Source: JAERML01 sp035687895 (GTDB lineage: Bacteria > Bacteroidota > Ignavibacteria > UBA10030 > UBA6906). Taken from it: a stretch of DNA of 18,718 nt. The position numbers and the translations under genes are program-made. The notes under the pieces are model-generated. The model saw nothing but the letters and a program-made list of their open reading frames with translations, ran no database searches and was not told the DNA's origin. The DNA is taken from the NCBI GenBank assembly GCA_035687895.1, contig DASRUE010000128.1:1-18718 (forward strand), written 5' to 3'. Positions 1-5,441 of this stretch are shown piece after piece; the first letter of the stretch is position 1; the number at the start of each line of letters is the position of its first letter.

Positions 1-46
1 ATCCTGAAGACATCAACCATCGTCTCCTCTGTCTCAACATGAAAAG

Positions 47-72
47 AGCCCGGTAGACTTCCAGGGCTTTTT
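47..72. terminator. Intrinsic terminator, possibly bidirectional
   Basis: AGCCCGG (47-53) pairs with CCaGGGCT (61-68) and is followed by a T run (68-72) on the plus strand. On the minus strand the same stem is followed by CTTTT. It could end an upstream plus-strand gene lying outside the window and also the minus-strand lipoprotein gene whose stop is at 262, about 190 bases away. Confidence 0.6.
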
Positions 73-160
73 GCCTGGAGCGAGCCCTCGAGGCCGATGC
101 ACTCAAGACACGCACCATCCTTCAAGAGCTCCTCAAGACCACCCCCAAAAACGTTACACT

Positions 161-208
161 TTGCAGTCGCAACACTTGCACAACACGGTCAACAGGATTG
201 TGCTGAAC
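161..208. repeat. Diverged 48-bp repeat, copy 1 (hairpin-forming)
   Basis: This 48-base stretch matches 1084-1131 in the same orientation at about 40 of 48 positions. Each copy contains TTGCACAA and, about 14 bases later, TTGTGC, so each can form a GCACAA/TTGTGC hairpin. Weaker similarity may run on downstream (TTGACC near 239, TTGACA near 1160). The two copies bracket the lipoprotein gene at 262-966. No transposase or recombinase is nearby. Confidence 0.55.
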
Positions 209-261
209 CAGATGGACGGGACTTCGACTATTGCCTACTTGACCAGGTTCTGCTAAAGCCG

Positions 262-966
262 CTAATGTCCTAGCGTGAACGAGAAGGTTGCGAGACTGAT
301 TATGTCCACCACGGCTCCCACCCCCAGACCAATCCATTTTGCGTAATTGGGGTTAGGTTGACGCACTTCCAGAATCTCACTGAGCTGAATTGCCTGGCTT
401 CCATGTTTGGTTGTGATTGTGACTATGGTGGATCTAAACGGAACCTGACCGGCGCTCATAAGGTTACGAAGGACATCACCATCTACAAAACTGTTGTTAT
501 AGCGGATAGTATCAACAGCTTCGACAAGCACAGCTGCGGGCTCATCCCAGCCCGGTAATTCTACTCGTATTACTCCTGTGCCGAAACCCAATAGTGCCCC
601 AGACAGAGTCTTTCGACCTAATGCACCGTGTTTCACGTCGATGGAAATACTGTCGCCGAGAGCAGGCCAGGCCGTTCCGGTTGGCAGCGAATTAATGAAC
701 TGCTCGTACTGCACGGCATACTCTTCGCTCGCTGCAAAGCCCTTCCCTTGAAAATCTCCAGACACAATACTGCTATCCACTCTCAGCACTTCAACGCTAC
801 TGCCCCGCGTGATGCTATCTACTCCCGAGGCAGTGAAAACGTATTCATCTGTACTAACTCCGTCTATGACTGCTCCAATTGTGAAGTTAATGAGGCTGCA
901 TCCAGAGAATTGGATTGAAGCATACACAGCAATCAAAGCAGTGAGAAGTAGATCTCGCGTTGGCAT
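262..966 (-). CDS. Putative lipoprotein of unknown function
   Basis: I do not recognise the family of this 234-residue protein. The N-terminus has a short charged start, a hydrophobic stretch and a lipobox-like FSGC ending at Cys23, so export and lipid anchoring are likely. The middle has two segments resembling small beta-barrel (SH3/Sm-like) repeats: around residues 100-150, ending VEAVDTIRYNN, and around 175-205, ending LSEILEVRQ. Residues 210-232 are a hydrophobic, Gly/Ala-rich segment that could be a second membrane contact. The ATG has a good ribosome binding site, AAAGGAGA on the minus strand, about ten bases upstream. The gene stands alone and is flanked by the 48-bp repeats at 161-208 and 1084-1131, which may mean it arrived or was duplicated as a unit. 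Being a real gene is well supported; the function is unknown. Confidence 0.8.
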   Translation of the reverse strand: MPTRDLLLTALIAVYASIQFSGCSLINFTIGAVIDGVSTDEYVFTASGVDSITRGSSVEVLRVDSSIVSGDFQGKGFAASEEYAVQYEQFINSLPTGTAWPALGDSISIDVKHGALGRKTLSGALLGFGTGVIRVELPGWDEPAAVLVEAVDTIRYNNSFVDGDVLRNLMSAGQVPFRSTIVTITTKHGSQAIQLSEILEVRQPNPNYAKWIGLGVGAVVDIISLATFSFTLGH

Positions 967-1083
967 TCCTTGGCTCTCCTTTGGTGTGGACTGTATCGGT
1001 TGCCCTTCAGGAATAATCTCACCAAAGCTTGGACGCGACTTGTCACGGATTCGTCAAAGTAATGTAGCTCTTTGTGAAGCCAC

Positions 1084-1131
1084 TTGCAGCCGGAGCAATT
1101 GCACAACATGGTGAACCGAATTGTGCTGAAC
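1084..1131. repeat. Diverged 48-bp repeat, copy 2 (hairpin-forming)
   Basis: Second copy of the repeat at 161-208, same orientation, about 83% identical. The hairpin arms TTGCACAA and TTGTGC are fully conserved, while most differences fall in the loop and the left flank. That pattern suggests the fold is what is kept. Confidence 0.55.
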
Positions 1132-1310
1132 GTGAATTGAGGCAGGCGGATATCCCAAATTGACAGGGGTACTCCTTTTCCATGATGGCAGGGTACTTGC
1201 GAAACAGTCCGTTGGAATATCTGTAGAGAAGCTGAAGCGGCTAATACTAACTGTTCATTTTTTCTGCAGACATTTCCTTCTTTTCAGTGTAAATGAGCGA
1301 ACTAACCCTC

Positions 1311-1339
1311 TTGACAAACCATCAGTGTCAAGGTATATT
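1311..1339 (+). promoter_or_regulatory. Candidate promoter TTGACA-N17-TATATT
   Basis: TTGACA (1311-1316) and TATATT (1334-1339) lie exactly 17 bases apart, the spacing seen at the other promoter-like sites in this window (3207, 4915, 15512, 18522). The nearest convincing gene downstream starts at 1859, which would mean a leader of about 510 bases. Between 967 and 1858 I see no convincing protein gene. The stretch holds the copy-2 repeat, this promoter and a weak short hairpin near 1410-1425. A small GTG-started ORF at 1710-1817 has a strong AAAGGAGG at 1697-1704. Confidence 0.5.
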
Positions 1340-1858
1340 ACCGCCCAGTAAATGACATGGGTCAGAATTGTGAACAGCGGCTACTCGTTGGTTCACAGGT
1401 CCAGACCTGAAGGCCTTCGGCGTTTTGCTCCTGCGCTTTGACGAAACCTCCACCTCTCCTCCTTGAATTGCTGCTGTTCACTTCACTCCCGGCCTTCTGT
1501 TTTGCCCTGAAATAGTTTCAGTTCATTCACACATGTGGCGTTACTGCTCGATGTCTTCACATCAGGGTGACGCCACGTTCGTTTTCTCCGCTCTGGCTCG
1601 ATGAAAGGCGCGGTGTGCCGCCGAGTGTCCTTCTGCTTTCCGACGACCCACCGATTTCTACCCCGAGCTGCAGACATTCCTACAGCCTTTTCATTGAAAG
1701 GAGGACAAGGTGAGGAACCAAATCTTCTGTCTCGCACCCAGAGAGGGCTGGGTTCTTTACATTGAGGCAAAGGAAAGGAGGTTTCATAATTGCCCATCTC
1801 TCGCTTACTCATCATAACAACAACTCGCGATACTGCACAACTAGGAAAGGGAAAAACA

Positions 1859-3064
1859 ATGAACAAGAATCCTTCAGTTATGCGGAAGTGGCTGGTGCTA
1901 TGTGGTTTTGTCGTCTGCATTACCAGCATCGCATTGAGCCAATTCCCAGAACAAAGCTATGACATCTACGGAATGGATGTCAACACAGGTCGGATTTTCC
2001 AGATTAGCCATGACCCGGCGACAGGAGAATACAACCCGTCTTGGTCACAAAACGGGAAGTTTATTGTCCACGACGTAACACCGCCATCGCCTGCCGAGCA
2101 GTACCTCGGGATTACAGATGTCGAGACAGGTGAAACAGCGATGCTTGCAGGTGGTGCGGGAGGCAATAACGCTGCATGGTCGCCAAACGGTCAGTGGATT
2201 GCTTTTGACCGTTGTCCTGGTTTTGCCCATGGGTGCGCCGAAGCCAGCATCTATGTTGTACCTGCAGGCGGAGGAACGCCGCTGCTCGTTGTGTCAGATG
2301 CGATAACGCCGCGCTGGTCACAGAACAGCGGACGTATAGTTTTCGCACGACCGAGCGATGGTTCCTTAAGGACTGTTGATTTCTCTGGAACGAATGGGAG
2401 GTTGGTCATCTCACCTGAGCCGGGACAATGGTCAATGAACAATCCGACTTGGTCACCCAATGGGCAATGGATTGCCTTTGAGTGGTATGGGTATATTCTA
2501 AAAGTACCGGTCGACCAGCTTGGTCAGGCGCAAGGCGATATTCAACTCGTTGCAGACGACTTCAATTTTAACTACTATCCCACCTGGTCTAACAACAGCA
2601 AAACAATAGTGTTCGGCCGGAACGCCGCTCTCTGGAGTGTTCCCGCTTCGGGTGGCGACTATGCACAGCTGACTACGGGGTTGAACTGGGGTGACTATGA
2701 CCCAGCGTACTCCAACAACGGGCAGTACATCGCCTTTGCACGTTCCCTGGCACCACCACTCCTCCCGAAACCAGGGATTGCGCAACAGGCTCTTGTCCCA
2801 GCTGATTTCGAATTGTCCCAGAACTATCCCAATCCTTTCAACCCCACCACGACCATACGCTATGCAGTGCCAGCAGATGCGAACGTAAGCCTGGCAGTGT
2901 ATGACATGCTGGGGCAGAAGGTGGCGCAATTAGTTGAGGGACCCGCGTCAGCAGGCTACCACGATGTCCAGTTTGATGCATCACAACTCGCAAGCGGGAT
3001 ATACGTCTACAAGCTTCAGGCTGGGAGTTTTGTCCAGACGAAGAAGATGTTGCTGGTGAAGTAA
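1859..3064 (+). CDS. Secreted TolB/PD40-like beta-propeller with T9SS sorting domain
   Basis: A 401-residue exported protein. Residues 1-27 form a signal peptide (basic MRK, hydrophobic core, IALS before QF). Six repeats of the WSxNGxxIxF type follow, near residues 60, 105, 150, 195, 240 and 282. These are PD40/TolB-like blades, so a six-bladed propeller is expected, typically a binding scaffold. Residues 317-401 are a type A T9SS C-terminal sorting domain, starting FELSQNYPNPFNPTT and ending in a basic KKMLLVK tail. It should cross the outer membrane by type IX secretion and be anchored or released there. I chose ATG 1859 because AGGAAAGGG sits seven bases upstream and it gives a normal signal peptide. 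An in-frame TTG at 1790 also has a strong AAAGGAGG (1774-1781) but would put 23 residues before the signal peptide. The ligand is unknown. Confidence 0.9.
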   Translation: MNKNPSVMRKWLVLCGFVVCITSIALSQFPEQSYDIYGMDVNTGRIFQISHDPATGEYNPSWSQNGKFIVHDVTPPSPAEQYLGITDVETGETAMLAGGAGGNNAAWSPNGQWIAFDRCPGFAHGCAEASIYVVPAGGGTPLLVVSDAITPRWSQNSGRIVFARPSDGSLRTVDFSGTNGRLVISPEPGQWSMNNPTWSPNGQWIAFEWYGYILKVPVDQLGQAQGDIQLVADDFNFNYYPTWSNNSKTIVFGRNAALWSVPASGGDYAQLTTGLNWGDYDPAYSNNGQYIAFARSLAPPLLPKPGIAQQALVPADFELSQNYPNPFNPTTTIRYAVPADANVSLAVYDMLGQKVAQLVEGPASAGYHDVQFDASQLASGIYVYKLQAGSFVQTKKMLLVK

Positions 3065-3085
3065 GTCCTTGGTTTTTCCTCCATC

Positions 3086-3120
3086 AGGGGTACTCATGAG
3101 GATTGTGGGTGCCCCTTTTT
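3086..3120 (+). terminator. Intrinsic terminator after the T9SS propeller gene
   Basis: AGGGGTAC (3086-3093) pairs with GTGCCCCT (3109-3116), eight pairs including one G-U, with a 15-base loop and a T run at 3116-3120. It lies 22 bases after the stop codon of the propeller gene. Confidence 0.65.
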
Positions 3121-3206
3121 GTTGAAGGTAGACCCCACAAAAAAGCTCCCCCTGTAGGGGCAAAGGGTGGGGGCATAGGGGTGGAACGGCCGGTGGACAA
3201 TCTGCA

Positions 3207-3237
3207 TTGAATGTCTCTCACCTTTACGCTATCTTTT
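3207..3237 (+). promoter_or_regulatory. Candidate promoter TTGAAT-N17-TATCTTTT
   Basis: TTGAAT (3207-3212) and TATCTTTT (3230-3237) are separated by 17 bases. The downstream box matches those before glmS (TATCTTG) and the last tRNA (TATCTTG). The expected transcription start is about 3243-3245. Confidence 0.6.
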
Positions 3238-3242
3238 CCACA

Positions 3243-3368
3243 GGCTGCTGAGGGGAAGGTGATGAAGAGACCGAGCGCACGCCGACTACATTTTGATTTT
3301 CTCTTTCCATTGAGTAGAAGGATTCGACCCGCAGGACAAACCATCAGCAAGCCTACCTGCGGGTTTTT
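3243..3368 (+). ncRNA. Candidate small RNA of about 125 nt, or attenuated leader
   Basis: This stretch runs from the predicted start of the promoter at 3207-3237 to a strong intrinsic terminator (3327-3368). I recognise no known RNA family: it is not a tRNA, SRP RNA, 6S RNA, RNase P RNA or a riboswitch I know. A reading frame starting at ATG 3262 runs through the terminator and looks like no known protein. It may be an independent small RNA, or a leader that attenuates the DUF559 gene starting 46 bases after the terminator. Boundaries are inferred. Confidence 0.4.
3327..3368 (+). terminator. Intrinsic terminator of the candidate small RNA
   Basis: ACCCGCAGG (3327-3335) pairs perfectly with CCTGCGGGT (3356-3364) over a 20-base loop, followed by TTTTT (3364-3368). 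It lies between a promoter-like site and the start of the DUF559 gene. Confidence 0.75.
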
Positions 3369-3413
3369 GCATTCGTTGCCTCCAGAAACTACTGATGTGG
3401 TCTTGAGATCCGA

Positions 3414-4157
3414 ATGGGTGATGACGTAAACAAAACTGTTCTTGTTGCAATTATGAACAACAAGCGGGACTTCGCCATTGCTCGGGAAAAACAATGGTAT
3501 CGCGTGCCCGTCAAAAGTGCTCCACGAAACCTGAGGGAGCTTTCTGTCAAGCAAATCGCGTTCTACTTCACCAAGGCTTTTGAGAATGAGGCGTATTCGG
3601 TTCGATGGTCGGGGAACATCAAACGTATTACCATTGTCAGGAGAAGGGACCTGCTTCCGGATGAGATTCTTGATCCAAGAAGCGGCGAGGACTACTTCAA
3701 GATCGAGTTAGGTGACCTGGAACGATTGCCAACGCCAATCCTGAGCAGACGCCAGAGAAGGGTTGTGTTCATTCAGACCACACCGTCCAGACTACAGAGC
3801 GCCAAAGAGTTGAACGACCTTTATCACGAAAGTCCCATTGAGGAGGAGTTGTGGCAAGCATTCAAGTCGGAGAACATCCCAGCCGAGCGACAGTTCTTCA
3901 TCGACGACAAAGACGGGCGGTTTGCGCTCGACTTTGCCGTCTTTTGCAAAGATCGAAACATTGATGTCGAGTGCGACGGAGACAGATTCCACTTGCCGAC
4001 GCAAAGGGTAAAACGGGATAAGAAAAGAAACAATGTGCTTGAAAGTCTCGGCTGGTCCGTGTTACGCTATTCCAGCAGCGATATTTTCGTTCGTCTTCCA
4101 GAGACACTTCAACAAGTGAAAGAAACCATCACAAGGTACGGCGGTTTGAAACCATGA
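3414..4157 (+). CDS. DUF559-type nuclease-fold protein (Vsr/PD-(D/E)xK-like)
   Basis: A 247-residue protein. The N-terminal part (about 8-120) has the pattern VLVAIMNNKRDFxIAxxxxWYRVPV, seen in a family of restriction-associated proteins. The C-terminal part (about 135-240) is a DUF559 domain, related to very-short-patch-repair and restriction nucleases. Candidate catalytic residues are Glu143-145 (SPIEEELW), Asp173 (FALDFAVF) and Glu186/Asp188 (DVECDGDRFH), with a downstream basic segment (QRVKRDKKRN) and a GWSVLRY strand. The start at ATG 3414 has only a weak ribosome binding site; ATG 3453 is an alternative but would cut into the conserved VLVAI strand. Its stop overlaps, as ATGA, the start of a methyltransferase remnant, so it was once translationally coupled to a modification enzyme. 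A role in DNA cleavage or defence is inferred. With its partner broken, current activity is uncertain. Confidence 0.85.
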   Translation: MGDDVNKTVLVAIMNNKRDFAIAREKQWYRVPVKSAPRNLRELSVKQIAFYFTKAFENEAYSVRWSGNIKRITIVRRRDLLPDEILDPRSGEDYFKIELGDLERLPTPILSRRQRRVVFIQTTPSRLQSAKELNDLYHESPIEEELWQAFKSENIPAERQFFIDDKDGRFALDFAVFCKDRNIDVECDGDRFHLPTQRVKRDKKRNNVLESLGWSVLRYSSSDIFVRLPETLQQVKETITRYGGLKP

Positions 4158-4257
4158 CCGAACTCATCTGGGAAGGTAAATACAAGGACGGTAAGAAGGT
4201 GGCCCCCGTTCGCATTCTCCTCCCGTTTCAAAACGATTAAGACGGTAAGCGAGAGTG
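4154..4257 (+). pseudogene. Remnant: N-terminus of site-specific DNA methyltransferase, frameshifted and truncated
   Basis: ATG 4154 overlaps the DUF559 stop (ATGA) and opens MTELIWEGKYKDGKKV, then RILLPFQ, then two residues and TAA at 4238-4240. Removing one A from the run of four in CAAAACG (about 4228-4233) restores LPFQTIKTVSESA. From memory, this matches the start of a site-specific DNA methyltransferase family that begins with this sequence and reads LPFQTIETVNESA at this point. After SESA (about 4257) similarity stops abruptly and an unrelated membrane protein frame begins. The gene therefore suffered a one-base frameshift and lost more than 90% of its length. It was probably the modification subunit of a restriction-modification-like module with the DUF559 protein. 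The family assignment rests on recall, not a search. Confidence 0.75.
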
Positions 4258-4884
4258 CCGACGATAATGACTCCAGCAATGAAGAAAAACCTCTTTGGCG
4301 CAGTGCTTTTCATGTCGATCAGTTTCAGTCTTGCATATTCTCTCCTCACGAAAGACCCTTGGGATTTTTGGAACAATCTCGTCGCAACTCTGATGGGTAT
4401 TGCAGTCGGCGTTCCTGTAGGGCTCTTCGTGAACAGAAGGCAGATCGAATAGGAAGAGGAGAAAAGGTCGAGTGCCACGGAGGAACAGAGAAGAAAACAC
4501 GTAACCAAGATTGTCAGCTTGTTGCAAGGTGAATTGAGTGATGGCTTGAGAGCCCTGAAGGTTATTAGAAGCGCCAGTGCAATCAACACCTGGACTGCGC
4601 ACTACCCTATCAAAATCGAACTCTGGCGGGCATTCTCGGACGGCGGTGAAATCCAGTGGATAGACGACCCGGATCTGCTGGATGCCTTGGCGGCAGCGTA
4701 TTACCACCTCTCGCTACATAACGCATATCAGAATAGCTTGCTTGAGGTACGGAGTAATTCGACCTTTTCTTCTGAGGTGTTCAATCAAGCGATCACAGCC
4801 ATCGTTCGCCTAGTCAACGATCACATCAACACGTCAATAGATCTTGTTTCGGCAGCAGAGCAGAATTGCAGCAAAACTCAATGA
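4255..4884 (+). pseudogene. Two-TM membrane protein gene interrupted by one amber codon
   Basis: One continuous frame of 210 codons is broken only by TAG at 4450-4452 (codon 66). The first part has two hydrophobic segments (LFGAVLFMSISFSLAYSLL and NNLVATLMGIAVGVPVGLF) and ends RRQIE. After the stop the frame continues at once with a charged, coiled-coil-like EEEKRSSATEEQRRKH, then a helical, probably cytoplasmic domain to 4884. A single change from GAG, CAG or AAG to TAG explains it. TAG ends neighbouring genes normally (9220-9222, 15502-15504, 18310-18312), so the code is not reassigned. The start is uncertain: GTG 4255, ATG 4267 or ATG 4279, none with a strong ribosome binding site. I do not recognise the family. 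It sits right after the methyltransferase breakpoint, inside the same decayed patch. Confidence 0.7.
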
Positions 4885-4914
4885 GGTTGAATGATCAAAT
4901 CGTACTAAGACTGA

Positions 4915-4944
4915 TTGACTTTCAAACCCTCATTCGTTATTATG
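4915..4944 (+). promoter_or_regulatory. Candidate promoter of the tRNA locus, TTGACT-N17-TATTATG
   Basis: TTGACT (4915-4920) and TATTATG (4938-4944) have the same 17-base spacing as the other promoter-like sites here. Transcription would start near 4951, only about seven bases before a tRNA-like 5' end at 4958, but about 115 bases before the intact tRNA-Val. Confidence 0.6.
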
Positions 4945-4957
4945 TGTCAGCAATTGC

Positions 4958-4970
4958 GGACGCTTAGCTC
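4958..4970 (+). pseudogene. Possible tRNA 5' fragment (acceptor and D-stem 5' strand)
   Basis: GGACGCT-TA-GCTC has the layout of tRNA positions 1-13: a seven-base acceptor strand, TA at 8-9, then GCTC. It sits at the right distance from the promoter at 4915-4944 for a tRNA. At GCTC it runs straight into a CCCGCC palindrome instead of the AGTTGG of a D-loop. The rest of the tRNA is not seen directly downstream. The match is short, so this is suggestive only. Confidence 0.35.
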
Positions 4971-5017
4971 CCGCCATTAAGATTGGCGGGCAAGCGCCCG
5001 CCTGAAAGAAAGGCGGG
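4970..5017. repeat. Pair of CCCGCC/GGCGGG palindromes
   Basis: Two hairpins stand in tandem: CCCGCCA (4970-4976) with TGGCGGG (4984-4990), and CCCGCCT (4997-5003) with AGGCGGG (5011-5017). The first shares the start CCCGCCATTA and the end TGGCGGGC with the element at 18661-18694. Related palindromes occur at 5147-5193. All lie in or next to tRNA sequences. Confidence 0.75.
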
Positions 5018-5066
5018 TAGGCCTCACACCTGTCTGCCCCAGCGGTAGTTTTGGAATGAATCGTTT

Positions 5067-5141
5067 GGGCGATTAGCTCAGTTGGTTTAGAGCGCACGGT
5101 TCACATCCGTGAGGTCATAGGTTCAAGTCCTATATCGCCCA
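5067..5141 (+). tRNA. tRNA-Val (anticodon CAC)
   Basis: A complete cloverleaf. The acceptor GGGCGAT (5067-5073) pairs with ATCGCCC (5134-5140). TA is followed by the D-stem GCTC/GAGC. The anticodon stem is CACGG/CCGTG with loop TTCACAT, giving anticodon CAC, which reads GUG valine codons. The variable loop is AGGTC and the T-arm is ATAGG-TTCAAGT-CCTAT. The discriminator base is A5141. CCA is not encoded (CAC follows), so it must be added by tRNA nucleotidyltransferase. Unlike the tRNA fragments around it, this gene carries no insertion. Confidence 0.95.
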
Positions 5142-5146
5142 CACAC

Positions 5147-5193
5147 GGCGGGCGGGCCTGCCCGCCTCTGAGGAGTCAATGAGGCAGGCGGGC
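5147..5193. repeat. CCCGCC/GGCGGG palindrome downstream of tRNA-Val
   Basis: GCCCGCCT (5160-5167) pairs with AGGCGGGC (5186-5193); inside, CTC/GAG extends the stem. It is preceded by GGCGGGCGGGCC, which can also pair with the CCCGCC arm. It starts five bases after tRNA-Val and ends exactly where a tRNA 3'-half-like sequence begins. Confidence 0.7.
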
Positions 5194-5258
5194 GCGTAAG
5201 GTCGCAGGTTCTGAGCCGAAGGCTCATCCGCTTTGGGCGGAGATCCCCGCACCGTCCA
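5194..5258 (+). pseudogene. tRNA 3'-half fragment with a palindromic insertion in the T-loop
   Basis: GCGTA (5194-5198) could be an anticodon-stem 3' strand. AGGTC (5199-5203) fits a variable loop, GCAGG a T-stem and TTC the start of a T-loop. A 30-base insert (5212-5241) follows, made of two hairpins, TGAGCC/GGCTCA and TCCGC/GCGGA. The tRNA then resumes with GATC, CCCGC (T-stem, four of five pairs), ACCGTCC (acceptor) and discriminator A5258. Removing the insert joins a normal TTCGATC loop. The matching 5' half is not adjacent. The fragment at 4958-4970 would pair with the acceptor at six of seven positions, but tRNA-Val lies between them. Confidence 0.5.
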
Positions 5259-5290
5259 CGAGCAACAGCTTGAAACTCCTTTCACCCTTT

Positions 5291-5318
5291 AAGTCCTGCC
5301 CCGAGAGGCAGGGAAGGG
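5291..5318 (+). promoter_or_regulatory. PyrR RNA-binding site in the pyr leader
   Basis: AAGTCC followed by hairpin CCTGCC (5295-5300), loop CCGAGA (5301-5306) and GGCAGG (5307-5312), then GAAGGGA. This resembles the conserved anti-antiterminator bound by PyrR, a TCC stem strand with GAGAGG at the loop and the start of the second strand. It lies 50 bases before a terminator and 150 before pyrR. With UMP bound, PyrR should hold this hairpin and let the terminator form. The GGCAGGGAAGG strand can alternatively pair imperfectly with CCTCCTGTCC at 5364-5373 as an antiterminator. Confidence 0.8.
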
Positions 5319-5361
5319 AACCAAGATGAATTCCATCAGTACCCGCAGAGTCGTTTCATTG

Positions 5362-5395
5362 AACCTCCTGTCCGCCATTGGATTGGAGGTTTTTT
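5362..5395 (+). terminator. Attenuator terminator before pyrR
   Basis: AACCTCC (5362-5368) pairs with GGAGGTT (5385-5391). An inner TCC/GGA stem lies across a two-base internal loop, and a run of six T (5390-5395) follows. It sits between the PyrR site and the pyrR start. An in-frame leader ORF from ATG 5325 crosses it, but nothing shows that ORF is translated. Confidence 0.85.
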
Positions 5396-5441
5396 CATGT
5401 TCGGACCCTGTCTATCTGCAGTCATTTCCGGAGAAACACCG

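Noticed and set aside
161..1131. Integron attC sites flanking a gene cassette
   Set aside because: The repeats lack the RYYYAAC and GTTRRRY core pair, and no integrase is in the window.
1483..1929. 148-residue minus-strand ORF
   Set aside because: It overlaps the signal peptide region of the T9SS gene, has no recognisable domain and a composition unlike a real protein.
3142..3160. Minus-strand terminator (CCCCTACAGGGG then a T run)
   Set aside because: The fold is good but there is no minus-strand gene upstream of it to end.
3084..3554. 156-residue minus-strand ORF
   Set aside because: It crosses two plus-strand terminators and the start of the DUF559 gene and looks like no protein family.
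4450..4452. Reassigned TAG codon (alternative genetic code)
   Set aside because: TAG ends three well-supported genes here (9222, 15504, 18312), so it is a normal stop.
4970..5193. CRISPR array
   Set aside because: The repeats are short palindromes of unequal length and spacing, with no spacers of constant size and no cas genes.
4958..5258. One working tRNA split around an embedded tRNA-Val
   Set aside because: The acceptor strands have a C-C mismatch, and no anticodon arm can be assigned. I keep only the weaker claim of two tRNA fragments.
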